A stretch of 64,000 nt of DNA, taken from NCBI RefSeq assembly GCF_024614185.1, contig NZ_JAHTLF010000016.1, positions 1-64,000 of the forward strand. The letters run 5' to 3'. The notes below the pieces were generated by a model, which worked only from the letters and a program-made list of their open reading frames with translations, did not search any database and was not told the DNA's origin. Numbering within the stretch: the first letter of the stretch is position 1; the number at the start of each line of letters is the position of its first letter. This document shows positions 43,291-52,298 of this stretch, piece by piece. The position numbers were made by a program, and so were the translations under genes. Source of the stretch: Nocardioides carbamazepini. GTDB lineage: Bacteria; Actinomycetota; Actinomycetes; Propionibacteriales; Nocardioidaceae.

Positions 43291-46114
43291 GGCCGCGGGC
43301 CAGCAGCTCGGCCAGGTGCAGCGGCTGTGCGTCGGGGGCGAGCTCGTCGAGCTGGGTGCGGCAGGAGAAGCCGTCGGCGAGCACGACCCGGGCAGTGTCG
43401 CCGGCGGACGCACGCACGGCGGGGAGCAGGTTCTGCTCCGCGACGGCGACCGACACCTCGTAGTGGCCCTGCTCGACGCCGAAGTTGCCGGCCATGCCGC
43501 AGCAGCCGGCCAGCGCGTCGACCTTCGCGCCGGCCTTCTCCAGCAGCGTGCGATCGGCGTTCCAGCCCATCACCGCGTGGTGGTGGCAGTGCGGCTGCGC
43601 GACGATCCGGGTGCCGGCGAGGTCGGGCGGCGTCCATCCCGGAGTCCGGGACAGCAGCTCGGCCAGGGTGGTCGTCGCCTCTGCCACGGCGGCGGCGTCC
43701 GGCCCGGGCACCAGCTCGCGCAGCTCGTGGCGCAGGACGGCCGTGCAGGACGGCTCCAGCCCGATGATCGGTACGCCGGCGCGCGCGTCCTCCGCGAGCG
43801 CGTCGACCATGCCGCGGAGCCGGCGGGCGGCGCCGTCGAGCTGCCCGGTGCTGATCCACGGCAGGCCGCAGCACTCCTGCTGCCGGGTGATCCGCGGGTC
43901 GTAGCCGGCCGACCGCAGCACCTGGACGGCCGCGTCGGCGACCTGGGGGGCGAAGTGGTTGGTGAAGGAGTCGACGAAGAGCACCACCGGCGTACCGGTT
44001 CCGGTGGCTCCGCCGAAGGCGCGGCGGAAGGTGCGCCGGGCGAACGCCGGCATCCGCCGCCGCGTGTCCACGCCCGCCGCCTTCAGCGCCGCCTTCCGGA
44101 GCGGGCCGACGTCCATCGACCTGTTGGCGAAGCGCGGCATCGCCGAGCCGACCTTGGCCCAGCGCGGCAGCCAACCCACCGAGTAGTGCGAACGCGGCCG
44201 GATCCTGCGCTTGTAGGTCTGGTGCAGCACCTCGGCCTTGTAGGACGCCATGTCGGTGCCGGTCGGGCAGTCGGAGGCGCAGCCCTTGCAGGCCAGGCAG
44301 AGGTCGAGCGCGTCGTGCACAGCGGGGGAGCCCCAGGACACGTCGCTGTCGCCGTTGACGATCTCCTGCAGCAGCCGCGCCCGGCCTCGCGTCGAGTGGA
44401 TCTCCTCCTTCGTCGCCTGGTACGACGGGCACATCACGCCGCCCGACCCGCTGTTGTCGGCCCGGCACTTGCCGACGCCGGTGCAGCGGTGCACGGCCTG
44501 GCCGAAGTCGCCGCCGTCGTCGGCGTAGGCGAAGGCCAGCCCGCCCGAGCGCTGGGTCAGCCGTGAGGTGGCGGAGTAGCGCAGGTCGTCGGCGCTCGAC
44601 GCCGCGTCGACCAGGATGCCGGGGTTGAGCACGCCGGTCGGGTCGAAGAGGTCCTTGATCGAGGCCATCAGGCCGAGCGCGCGGGGGGAGTACATCCGCG
44701 GCAGGAGGTCGCTGCGGGCCCGGCCGTCGCCGTGCTCGCCCGACAGCGAGCCACCGAGCGAGGTGACCAGGTCGGCCGCCTCCTCGAGGAAGGCGCGGAA
44801 CCGGTCGGCCCCGTCGGGGCGGTCGAACGGGAAGTCCATCCGCACGTGCAGGCAGCCCTCGCCGAAGTGGCCGAACGGCATCGCGGTCAGCTCGTGCGCG
44901 GCGAGCAGGCCCTCGAAGGCGGTGAGGTACTCGCCCAGCCGCTCCGGCGGGACGGCCGAGTCCTCCCAGCCGGCCCAGGCCGGCTTCCCGGACGGTGCCC
45001 GTCCCGCGAGCCCGGCGCCGTCGGCACGGATCTTCCAGAGCCGGTCGGCCGTGCGCGGATCGTCGACGACGAGTGCCGAGACGCCGAGCCCGGCTACGGC
45101 GAGCAGCTCGGCGCGGCGCCGTACGTCGTCGGGGTCGTCGCCCGAGAGCTCGACGAACATCCAGGCGTCGCCGGGCGGCAGCGCCGGCACGGCCTCCGGT
45201 CCACGCCGCTCGCGGATCACGTCGACGATGCGCCGGTCCAGCCCCTCGCAGGCGGACGGCTCGAAGGCGAGGACCTCCGTCGTCGCGAAGCCCGCGGTCG
45301 GGAAGTCGGGGAAGCCGAGCACGACCATGATCGCGGCCTTCGGCGCCCGGACCAGCCGCACGGTGGCCTCGGTGAGCACCGCCAGCGTGCCCTCGGAGCC
45401 GACCAGCGTGCGGGTCAGGTCGAAGCCGCGCTCGGGGGCGAGGTGGTCGAGCGCGAGGCCCGAGACGTGCCGGCCGAAGGTGCCGAACTCGGTGCGCACC
45501 GTGCCGAGGTCGCCTGCGACCAGGTCGCGCAGCCGGTCGAGCACGTCGGAGCCCTCGGTCGTCGCGACCGGCCTGCCGTCCGCGTCGTACCCGGTGGCGA
45601 GGGCGGTGCCGTCGGCGAGCAGCCCGCGGAGGCCGCGGACGTTGTGGGAGGTCCGTCCGTAGGCCAGCGACCGCGCGCCGCACGCGTCGTTGCCGATCAT
45701 CCCGCCGATGGTGCAGCGGGTGCTGGTCGACGGGTCCGGCCCGAACTTCAGCCCGTACGGCGCCGCCGCCTGCTGCAGCACCGCCTGGATCACGCCCGGC
45801 TGGACGACGGCGGTCTCGGCCTCGGCGTCGACCGAGACGACCTGGTTCAGGTGCCGGCTGAAGTCGATGATCACGCCGGGCCCGATCGCGTTGCCCGCGA
45901 CCGACGTCCCCGCTCCGCGAGCGGTGACCGGCAGCCCCTCCGCACGTGCCGCGGCCAGCACCGCGGCGACCTCGTCGGCCGAGCGGGGGAACGCGACCGC
46001 CACCGGCGGGACGCGGTAGAGCGAGGCGTCGGAGGAGTAGGCGCCGAGGACCGCGGCGTCGTCGCTGACGTCGCCCGCTCCGTGGCGCTGGAGCTGCTGA
46101 GCGATGCCGGACAC
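43277..46114 (-). CDS. FAD-linked oxidase with Fe-S and CCG domains (GlcD-GlcF fusion type)
   Basis: A 945-residue fusion. N-terminal FAD-binding (PCMH/VAO) domain with TARGAGTSVAGNAIGPGVIIDFSRHLN; FAD-linked oxidase C-terminal domain with HFGEGCLHVRMDFP and GGSLSGEHGDG; then a 4Fe-4S dicluster (CTGVGKC...MCPSYQ and CLACKGCASDCPTG) and two Cys-rich CCG motifs (QECCGLPW, GCCGMAGNFG). Such proteins oxidise D-2-hydroxy acids (lactate, glycolate, 2-hydroxyglutarate) and pass electrons to quinone. I chose the GTG at 46114; the frame continues upstream only across the divergent promoter. Confidence 0.85.
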   Translation of the reverse strand: MSGIAQQLQRHGAGDVSDDAAVLGAYSSDASLYRVPPVAVAFPRSADEVAAVLAAARAEGLPVTARGAGTSVAGNAIGPGVIIDFSRHLNQVVSVDAEAETAVVQPGVIQAVLQQAAAPYGLKFGPDPSTSTRCTIGGMIGNDACGARSLAYGRTSHNVRGLRGLLADGTALATGYDADGRPVATTEGSDVLDRLRDLVAGDLGTVRTEFGTFGRHVSGLALDHLAPERGFDLTRTLVGSEGTLAVLTEATVRLVRAPKAAIMVVLGFPDFPTAGFATTEVLAFEPSACEGLDRRIVDVIRERRGPEAVPALPPGDAWMFVELSGDDPDDVRRRAELLAVAGLGVSALVVDDPRTADRLWKIRADGAGLAGRAPSGKPAWAGWEDSAVPPERLGEYLTAFEGLLAAHELTAMPFGHFGEGCLHVRMDFPFDRPDGADRFRAFLEEAADLVTSLGGSLSGEHGDGRARSDLLPRMYSPRALGLMASIKDLFDPTGVLNPGILVDAASSADDLRYSATSRLTQRSGGLAFAYADDGGDFGQAVHRCTGVGKCRADNSGSGGVMCPSYQATKEEIHSTRGRARLLQEIVNGDSDVSWGSPAVHDALDLCLACKGCASDCPTGTDMASYKAEVLHQTYKRRIRPRSHYSVGWLPRWAKVGSAMPRFANRSMDVGPLRKAALKAAGVDTRRRMPAFARRTFRRAFGGATGTGTPVVLFVDSFTNHFAPQVADAAVQVLRSAGYDPRITRQQECCGLPWISTGQLDGAARRLRGMVDALAEDARAGVPIIGLEPSCTAVLRHELRELVPGPDAAAVAEATTTLAELLSRTPGWTPPDLAGTRIVAQPHCHHHAVMGWNADRTLLEKAGAKVDALAGCCGMAGNFGVEQGHYEVSVAVAEQNLLPAVRASAGDTARVVLADGFSCRTQLDELAPDAQPLHLAELLARGLSER

Positions 46115-46208
46115 GGAGCGAAATCTATCGGCTCGGTCGATCGGTGCTCGCCCGAGGCACCACCGAGCCGTTGGCGGCCCGGTCGGGGTGGGTCCTGGTC
46201 GATGGCGA

Positions 46209-46236
46209 GCGTCCACGACCTGGAGGTCGTGGACGC
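46209..46236. promoter_or_regulatory. 28-bp perfect palindrome, probable operator
   Basis: GCGTCCACGACCT-GG-AGGTCGTGGACGC: two perfect 13-bp arms. It ends 20 bp before a TAGGCT -10 (46257-46262) whose start point falls on the GTG of the PucR gene, so it covers or abuts that -35 region and the divergent oxidase promoter. Confidence 0.7.
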
Positions 46237-46268
46237 CCGGCCCGGCCCGTCGCGGATAGGCTCGACCG

Positions 46269-47504
46269 GTGTCCACGGGTGTCGGGTCCCTCCTGAGGTC
46301 GGAGGATCTGCAGGAGCTCGTCGACGTGCTGGCTGAGCGCCTGCAGCGATCAGTCGCTCTCGACGACCCGGCCCTGAGCCTGATCGTCGCGAGCCGGCAC
46401 TTCGGTGACGAGGACGCGGTGCGGGTGCAGTCGGTGCTCGGACGCGGTGTCGATCCGGAGCTGCGGGCCTGGGTGCTCTCCCTGGGCATCGCGGAGTTCG
46501 ACGGTCCCCGCCGCATCGCGACACCCGCCGACATCGGCGCGAAGGACCGGGTCTGTGCGCCGGTGCGGTGTGCCGGCCTGCTCCTCGGGTTCCTGTGGCT
46601 CATCGATGACGGGCGAGTGACGGACGACGATCTCCGCGACACCGCGCTCGTCGCCGACAAGGCCGGCATGATCCTGTACCGACGCGACCTGTTCATGCAG
46701 CGTCGGCAGGCGCGCTGCAACGCGCTCGTGCGCGATCTGATCTCGGCGGATGAGCCGACGCGGGTCGCTGCCCAGCTCGAGGCGATCGACGAGGAGCTGC
46801 TGACGCCGACCGCAGCGGTGAGCGTGAGTGTCGTTCGGCCCGTGGATGTGCCCGGAGAGATCGGCGGGTCCGCGGCCGCCCTCACCCAGGTGGCCGAGCA
46901 CGCCACGAGCATGGGCACCGATCCCGCGATCCTGTGCCTGCCGCGGCCGCGTGACCTCGTCGTGCTCGTCGCTCACACCCGGGACGGCTCCGCCGATGCC
47001 GCCCTGTCCGTGGTGCGCGCTCTCGTCGGCAGCGTCACCGAGCGGGTGGGTGTCGGGGTGATCGTGGGTGTCGGCGCCCGGCAGGTCGACGTCGTCGACG
47101 CGCACCGCTCCTACCAGCAGGCGCTGATCGCCGTTCGAGCCGCGCGCTTCCTGCCCGGTCTGGACGATGTGGTGACGTGGGACTCGCTCGGGGTCTACGG
47201 GCTCCTCGCGAAGCTCGATCCCCAGGACCCGGCTCTGGGACCCCACCTCGCTCCGTTGGCGGGCATGGCCTCCAGCAGGAACGGCGCCGCCCTGCTGTCC
47301 ACGGCCGAGACCTTCCTGGACCTCGCCGGCAACGTCCAGCGCGCGGCGCAGACACTGCACATCCACCGAGCCACGTTGTACCAGCGACTTGCCCGGATCG
47401 AGGAGCTGACCGGCCTCGACTTCGACGACGGCCGCGACCGGCTCACCCTCCATCTGGGCCTGAAGCTGATGCGACTCGCGGGAAGCCTGCCCCGTTCGGG
47501 CTAG
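46269..47504 (+). CDS. PucR/CdaR-family transcriptional regulator
   Basis: A 411-residue PucR-type regulator without an obvious GAF motif: N-terminal sensor region, a middle GGDEF-like segment (VGVGVIVGVGARQVDVVDAHRSYQQALIAVRAARFL) and a C-terminal HTH_30 (LDLAGNVQRAAQTLHIHRATLYQRLARIEELTGLDF). The -10 TAGGCT places the transcript start at or next to the GTG, so it is probably leaderless. It precedes the amino acid importer/threonine operon and is its likely activator. Confidence 0.85.
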   Translation: MSTGVGSLLRSEDLQELVDVLAERLQRSVALDDPALSLIVASRHFGDEDAVRVQSVLGRGVDPELRAWVLSLGIAEFDGPRRIATPADIGAKDRVCAPVRCAGLLLGFLWLIDDGRVTDDDLRDTALVADKAGMILYRRDLFMQRRQARCNALVRDLISADEPTRVAAQLEAIDEELLTPTAAVSVSVVRPVDVPGEIGGSAAALTQVAEHATSMGTDPAILCLPRPRDLVVLVAHTRDGSADAALSVVRALVGSVTERVGVGVIVGVGARQVDVVDAHRSYQQALIAVRAARFLPGLDDVVTWDSLGVYGLLAKLDPQDPALGPHLAPLAGMASSRNGAALLSTAETFLDLAGNVQRAAQTLHIHRATLYQRLARIEELTGLDFDDGRDRLTLHLGLKLMRLAGSLPRSG

Positions 47505-47644
47505 CCCGCGGCTGGCGCTCGCGACCGTGGCTCGGTCTTCATCTGCCGATAGACGAGCCCGGAGCGGTTGGCATTTGCGCATAGCAGCGCGCGCGACGTT
47601 CTCTCCATACTGAGTCACCGATCAGGCGGCGGAGGTAGGACTCA

Positions 47645-47710
47645 ATGAAGCGTTGGTACGACGACCACTCGATGGCCCGGCGTCGGTCGGTTCCCGGAGC
47701 GGGCGAGTAG
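47645..47710 (+). CDS. 21-residue small ORF upstream of ABC operon
   Basis: ATG 47645 has GGAGGTAGGA about 6 nt upstream, a better RBS than that of the ABC gene. The frame (starts MKRWYDDHSMARRR) stops at 47710, 7 nt before the ATPase ATG at 47718, so it could feed ribosomes to it. Possible leader or small membrane-proximal peptide; no family recognised. Confidence 0.45.
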   Translation: MKRWYDDHSMARRRSVPGAGE

Positions 47711-47717
47711 TCACGCC

Positions 47718-48467
47718 ATGAATCCGGAATCCCGGCCTCTGCTGGCTCTCGACGGCGTCTGCGTCGCCTATCGGCACCACGAAGTCGTCCACGACGTCTC
47801 GCTGGATGTGGCGAGCGGCGAGGTCGTCGCCCTGATCGGACCGAGTGGGGCGGGCAAGAGCAGCCTGCTGCGCGCGATCAACTTCCTGGAGCCGCCCAGC
47901 AAGGGGCGGGTCGTGCTCGAAGGCGCCGAGGTCGGCGGCTCCCGTCGCAGTCTGGACGCGTTGCGCCGGGACGTGGGCATGGTCTTCCAGTCGTTCAACC
48001 TGTTCCCGCACCTGACCGCCCTGCAGAACGTCATGCTCGCGCCGGTCCACACCCTCGGAGTGTCCAAGGAGCAGGCGCGGGAGCGCGCGATGCGACAGCT
48101 GACGCATGTCGGTCTCGCCGAGCATGCCCACGTGAAGCCCGGGAAGTGCTCGGGCGGGCAGCAGCAGCGCATCGCGATCGCGCGTGCCCTGGCGATGGAG
48201 CCGAAGGTGATGTTGTTCGACGAGCCGACCTCGGCCCTCGACCCGGAGCTCGGAGCCGAGGTCCTGGCCACGATGCGGTCCCTCGCCGCGGAGGGAATGA
48301 CGATGGTCGTCGTCACGCACGAGATGCACTTCGCCGAGGACGTCGCCGATCGCGTGGTCTTCATGGCGGACGGGCGCATCGTCGAGCAGAACGCCGCAGG
48401 CAAGCTGATGCGCGACCCTCAGCATCCGCGCACCCAGCGCTTCCTCAACGCGGTCCGGAACCGGTAG
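47718..48467 (+). CDS. Polar amino acid ABC transporter ATP-binding protein
   Basis: A 249-residue ATPase of the GlnQ/HisP type: Walker A GPSGAGKSS, Q-loop VFQSFNLFPHLTALQNV, Walker B VMLFDEPTSALDP, VVTHEMHFAEDVADRVVFM. The signature is CSGGQQQR where LSGGQ is usual. It drives uptake through the two permeases that follow. ATG 47718 has no strong RBS, consistent with coupling to the small ORF. Confidence 0.92.
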   Translation: MNPESRPLLALDGVCVAYRHHEVVHDVSLDVASGEVVALIGPSGAGKSSLLRAINFLEPPSKGRVVLEGAEVGGSRRSLDALRRDVGMVFQSFNLFPHLTALQNVMLAPVHTLGVSKEQARERAMRQLTHVGLAEHAHVKPGKCSGGQQQRIAIARALAMEPKVMLFDEPTSALDPELGAEVLATMRSLAAEGMTMVVVTHEMHFAEDVADRVVFMADGRIVEQNAAGKLMRDPQHPRTQRFLNAVRNR

Positions 48468-48469
48468 CC

Positions 48470-49117
48470 GTGAGCACGATCCTCAGCGAGCTCGCCGCCG
48501 GCATCCCCCAGACGATCGGGATCACACTCGCGTCGTTCGTCGTGGCCGCCGTCCTCGGTCTTCCCCTGGCCGTCCTGCGTCGATCCGAGGTCTGGCTGGT
48601 GCGTCTGCCCGCCGTGGTCGTCGTCGAGGTCCTCCGTGCGGTCCCGCCGATCGTCTGGCTGTTCCTCATCTACTACTCCCTGGGCAGCACTGACCAGGTC
48701 CGGCTGACCACCTTCCAGGCGGCGGTGATCGGCTTGGGACTCATCTACGCCGCGCACCTGTCGGAGGCCTATCGGGCGGGGCTGAACGCGGTTCCGGTCG
48801 GGCAGTGGGAGGCGACCCGGGCGCTGGCCCTGCCACGTCGGCAGATGTATGCACGAGTGATTCTCCCGCAGGCACTCGTCGTGGTCGTGCCGCCGATGGC
48901 GACCTTCGCGATCGCGCTGCTCAAGGACAGCGCCATCGCGTCGGTGATCGGCGCCACCGACATCACCTTCCAGGCCGTGCAGCTCACGCAGCAGGACCTC
49001 AACGGACTGGGGAACTTCACCGTCGCGGGCCTGCTGTACATCGCCCTCGGAGTCCCCTTCGCCCTCGTGGCCAGGGGCGCCGACCGGGTGCTGTCGCGGC
49101 GCCTGGTGGGGAGCTGA
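48470..49117 (+). CDS. Polar amino acid ABC permease (His/Glu/Gln family)
   Basis: A 215-residue permease: about five membrane segments, AAVIGLGLIYAAHLSEAYRAGLNAVPVGQWEATRALALPRRQMY carrying the EAA coupling loop. The GTG at 48470 is 2 nt after the ATPase stop; the longer open frame upstream is antisense-free but lies inside the ATPase. Confidence 0.9.
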   Translation: MSTILSELAAGIPQTIGITLASFVVAAVLGLPLAVLRRSEVWLVRLPAVVVVEVLRAVPPIVWLFLIYYSLGSTDQVRLTTFQAAVIGLGLIYAAHLSEAYRAGLNAVPVGQWEATRALALPRRQMYARVILPQALVVVVPPMATFAIALLKDSAIASVIGATDITFQAVQLTQQDLNGLGNFTVAGLLYIALGVPFALVARGADRVLSRRLVGS

Positions 49118-49119
49118 CC

Positions 49120-49851
49120 ATGTCGATGCTGAGCGAGTGGCAGGACTACCTGCCGGACTTCCTCGACGGGTTGGGAGTCACCCTGGAGCTGACCGCCGTG
49201 AGTCTGCTCGTGGGCCTGCCCCTCGGGTTGGCCCTGGCCCTGGCGATGGCCGCGCCACGGCGTGCGGTCCGGTGGCCGGCGATCCTGCTGGTGGAGGTCG
49301 GACGGGGCGCGCCGGCGCTCGTCGTCCTGTACTTCGTCTACTACGGACTGCCGCAGCTGAGTCTCACGTGGAGCAGCTTCGTGTGCGCGGCGATCGCCCT
49401 CGGGTTCACGACCGCTGCCTACACGGCGGACATCTTCCGCGCCGGGATCAACTCGATACCTGTCGGACACCGCGAGGCATGTCAGGCCCTGGGGCTCAGC
49501 CACAGCAAGGAGCTGCGTCTGGTCGTGCTGCCCCAGGCGATACGCGTCGTGATCCCACCGCTGGTCGGCTTCTGCATCCTGCTGTACCAGGGGACCTCGC
49601 TCGCCTTCGCGGTGTCGGTGCCCGAGCTGCTCAGCCGCGCCTACAGCCAGGCGTCGATCACCTACCAGTTCACCGCGACGCTGACCCTTGCCGGGCTCGT
49701 GTACGGCGCCATCTCGCTCGCCGCCGTCGCGTTGATGCGTGCTCGCTGGCCGCGGCGCGCCCCGACCGTCGCCGGAGCCGCGCTCCCACCGGAGCGGCCG
49801 GACCGGACCAACCCCTCGTGGGAAACCACCTCTGAACGGAGAGAACGATGA
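49120..49851 (+). CDS. Polar amino acid ABC permease (His/Glu/Gln family)
   Basis: A 243-residue permease paired with the previous one: DGLGVTLELTAVSLLVGLPLGLALALA, then AYTADIFRAGINSIPVGHREACQALGLSHSKELRLVVLPQA with the EAA loop. The last 25 residues are a charged tail encoded up to the start of the binding-protein gene, which it overlaps by 4 nt. Confidence 0.9.
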   Translation: MSMLSEWQDYLPDFLDGLGVTLELTAVSLLVGLPLGLALALAMAAPRRAVRWPAILLVEVGRGAPALVVLYFVYYGLPQLSLTWSSFVCAAIALGFTTAAYTADIFRAGINSIPVGHREACQALGLSHSKELRLVVLPQAIRVVIPPLVGFCILLYQGTSLAFAVSVPELLSRAYSQASITYQFTATLTLAGLVYGAISLAAVALMRARWPRRAPTVAGAALPPERPDRTNPSWETTSERRER

Positions 49852-50690
49852 AGATGCGTCGCCCCCTTGCTGTCCTCGCCTGCGGCCTGCTGGTCGCCGT
49901 GGCCGGCGGCTGCGGCACCTCCGACGAGCCCGGGACGTCCCCGCCGGCGGGGTGCAAGCCCGCTCACCCGGAGGTGCCGACCCTCTCGAAGGGCCAGCTG
50001 AACGTCCTCGTGTATGTCACGCCGCCCTACACGGTCAAGGAGGGCGCCACCTACGGTGGCGTCGAAGGCGCGATCGTGAAAGAGATCGCCGAGCTCGAGT
50101 GCCTCGAGCTGAAGGAGGAGGCCGTCTCCGCCGCGGCCGGCCTCGCCAGCATCGAGGCCGGCCGGGCCGATCTCGTCATCGGTGGGATCTACTACACCGA
50201 GGAACGAGCGCAGACTCTGGGCCTGAGTGCTCCGATGTACCGCGACGGCATGGCGTTGTTGGCGAAGGACAGTCTTGACGGGACCCTCGCCGACCTGCGC
50301 GGAAAGACCGTGGGAGTGATCCAGGGCTACCTGTGGAACGAGGGCTTCCAGAAGGAGCTCGGAGCCGACAACGTCAAGCTCTACCAGGACTCCGCGAGCC
50401 TGCTCACGGACGTCAAGAACGGCCGCGTCGACGCGGCCGTCCTCACGAGCGCCGAGGCCGGCTACCGGGCGGAGCAGGACTCCGACCTCAAGACGACGGC
50501 GTTCCAGGCGACGCCGGAGATCGCCGCCTCGACGACGCAGAACCACGTGGTCATCGCCCTGCCGAAGGACGAGACCGACCTCATCGCCGTGATCGATGAC
50601 GACATCAAGACGCTGATCGACAACGGCGCCGTCGCGGCAGCGCTGAAGGACAACGGCATGGATCCGGCCCTGGCCGGTCCCGGCTCCTAG
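49848..50690 (+). CDS. Family 3 substrate-binding lipoprotein, amino acid ABC transporter
   Basis: A 280-residue lipoprotein: signal MKMRRPLAVLACGLLVAVAGGC with lipobox AGGC (Cys22), then a family 3 binding fold (LNVLVYVTPPYTVKEGATYGGVEGAIVKEIAELECLEL, GRADLVIGGIYYTEERAQTLGLSAPMY). It captures the amino acid outside the membrane. GAGAGAACG precedes the ATG. Confidence 0.9.
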   Translation: MKMRRPLAVLACGLLVAVAGGCGTSDEPGTSPPAGCKPAHPEVPTLSKGQLNVLVYVTPPYTVKEGATYGGVEGAIVKEIAELECLELKEEAVSAAAGLASIEAGRADLVIGGIYYTEERAQTLGLSAPMYRDGMALLAKDSLDGTLADLRGKTVGVIQGYLWNEGFQKELGADNVKLYQDSASLLTDVKNGRVDAAVLTSAEAGYRAEQDSDLKTTAFQATPEIAASTTQNHVVIALPKDETDLIAVIDDDIKTLIDNGAVAAALKDNGMDPALAGPGS

Positions 50691-50796
50691 CCGGCCGCCG
50701 TCTGGGTGGTCGAGGACGACCGCGACACCCGAGCCCGACCCCTCAACGTCTCGGCATCTCGAGCCGATCCCAACTCGAACCATCGGGGACTCTTCC

Positions 50797-52101
50797 ATGG
50801 AACACACTGCGTACGACGCCGCCATCATCGGTGCAGGGGTCGTCGGCTGCTCGATCGCCCACGCTCTCGCTCGCAACGGATACCGCGTCTGTGTCCTCGA
50901 CCGGGCGGGCGCCGTGGGCAGCGGGTCCACCAGCGCCTCCTCGGCCAACATCCGGTTCAACTACTCCACGTGGGAAGGCGTCGCCATCGCGTGGGAGTCG
51001 TACACGATGTGGGAGGACTGGGAGAACCATCTCGGTGAGGTGGACGAGGCCGGAATGGCTCGGTTCATCAAGACGGGAGGCGTGGTCCTCGACTCGCCCG
51101 ACCAGGACACCGGACGAGTTCTCGCCTTGTTCGACCGGGCGGGGATCCCCTACGAGCGGTGGGACGCGGCCACACTCCGATCGCGGCTGCCGATGCTCGA
51201 TCCCGCCCACCACTATCCACCCAAGCAGGTCGAGGACCCGGCGTTCTGGTCGGACCCCCAGGGCGAGGTCGGGGGGTACTGGATGCCCGACAACGGCTTC
51301 GTCGACGACCCTGCCCTTGCCGCCCACAACCTGATGAGCGCCGCGCGCCGTCACGGAGCCGAGCTTCGGCTCCGCACCTCCGTGACCGGCATCCGGCGCG
51401 TCGACGGAGCCGTGGCGGGCGTGGAGATCGAGGGCGGCGCGACGGTTCCGGTCCGGATGGTGGTCAACGCTGCCGGCCCCCACTCCTCGGTCGTCAACGC
51501 GCTCGCCGGCGTGGCCGACGACTTCAACGTGGGCACACGGCCGATGCGGCAGGAGGTCCATCAGGTGGCCGCGCCCGCGGGACCCGGGGCCCGCCTGATG
51601 CCCCTCGTCGGTGACCTCGATCTGGGCACCTACTTCCGCGGTACCCCGAGCGGCGATCTCCTCATCGGCGGCACGGAGCCCGCCTGCGATCCGATGGAGT
51701 GGCTCGACGACCCCGACGACTACCACCACGGTCCGACCAAGAAGGTGTTCGATGCCCAGGTGTTCCGCGCCGCCAGGCGGGTTCCGTCGCTCGCGGTGCC
51801 GAACGTCCCCCGAGGCATCGCCGGCGTCTACGACGTCGCCGATGACTGGATTCCGATCTACGACAAGACCTCACTCCGCGGCTACTACGTCGCGATCGGC
51901 ACGAGTGGCAACCAGTTCAAGAACGCCCCGATCCTGGGGGACGTGCTGGCGGCGATCATCGAGTCGTGCGAAGCGGGACGCGATCACGACGCGCATCCGG
52001 TTCAGATGAAGCTGCCGAACACCGGTCACACGATCGACCTGTCGCACTACAGCAGGAAACGCCCGGTGAACCGGGACAGCACCTTCAGCGTCATGGGGTG
52101 A
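50797..52101 (+). CDS. FAD-dependent amino acid/amine oxidase (DAO family)
   Basis: A 434-residue DAO-family flavoprotein: AAIIGAGVVGCSIAHALARNGYRVCVLDR (FAD Rossmann, 8-36), SGSTSASSANIRFNYS for flavin contact, and DWIPIYDKTSLRGYYVAIGTSGNQFKNAPILG at the end. Relatives oxidise sarcosine, glycine, dimethylglycine or D-amino acids. Being in an operon with threonine-to-glycine enzymes, glycine or an N-methylated or D-amino acid is a reasonable substrate guess. Confidence 0.82.
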   Translation: MEHTAYDAAIIGAGVVGCSIAHALARNGYRVCVLDRAGAVGSGSTSASSANIRFNYSTWEGVAIAWESYTMWEDWENHLGEVDEAGMARFIKTGGVVLDSPDQDTGRVLALFDRAGIPYERWDAATLRSRLPMLDPAHHYPPKQVEDPAFWSDPQGEVGGYWMPDNGFVDDPALAAHNLMSAARRHGAELRLRTSVTGIRRVDGAVAGVEIEGGATVPVRMVVNAAGPHSSVVNALAGVADDFNVGTRPMRQEVHQVAAPAGPGARLMPLVGDLDLGTYFRGTPSGDLLIGGTEPACDPMEWLDDPDDYHHGPTKKVFDAQVFRAARRVPSLAVPNVPRGIAGVYDVADDWIPIYDKTSLRGYYVAIGTSGNQFKNAPILGDVLAAIIESCEAGRDHDAHPVQMKLPNTGHTIDLSHYSRKRPVNRDSTFSVMG

Positions 52102-52298
52102 TCGGGAGGCCTTCGGGGCCGCCGTACCCACGGCCTGGGGACCGGACCACCGTGGGCGACCTTGCGCACCATCCAACCCACCCGGACGTCACACCGCGCG
52201 CGGCGACGCGCCCCGCGTCGACGGCTCGGCGCTGTCGCCCGCGCCGACCCCGCCGACGCCTGAGCGAGACGGCTTCCGGGTACACGAGAGGAGCACGA

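Noticed and set aside
46115..46918. Upstream extension of the FAD/Fe-S oxidase frame to about 1213 residues
   Set aside because: The extension crosses the 28-bp palindrome and runs antisense to the PucR gene; family members start near the FAD-binding domain.
48146..48469. Longer start for the first amino acid permease
   Set aside because: The extension overlaps most of the ATPase C terminus in another frame, and the GTG at 48470 gives normal permease length.
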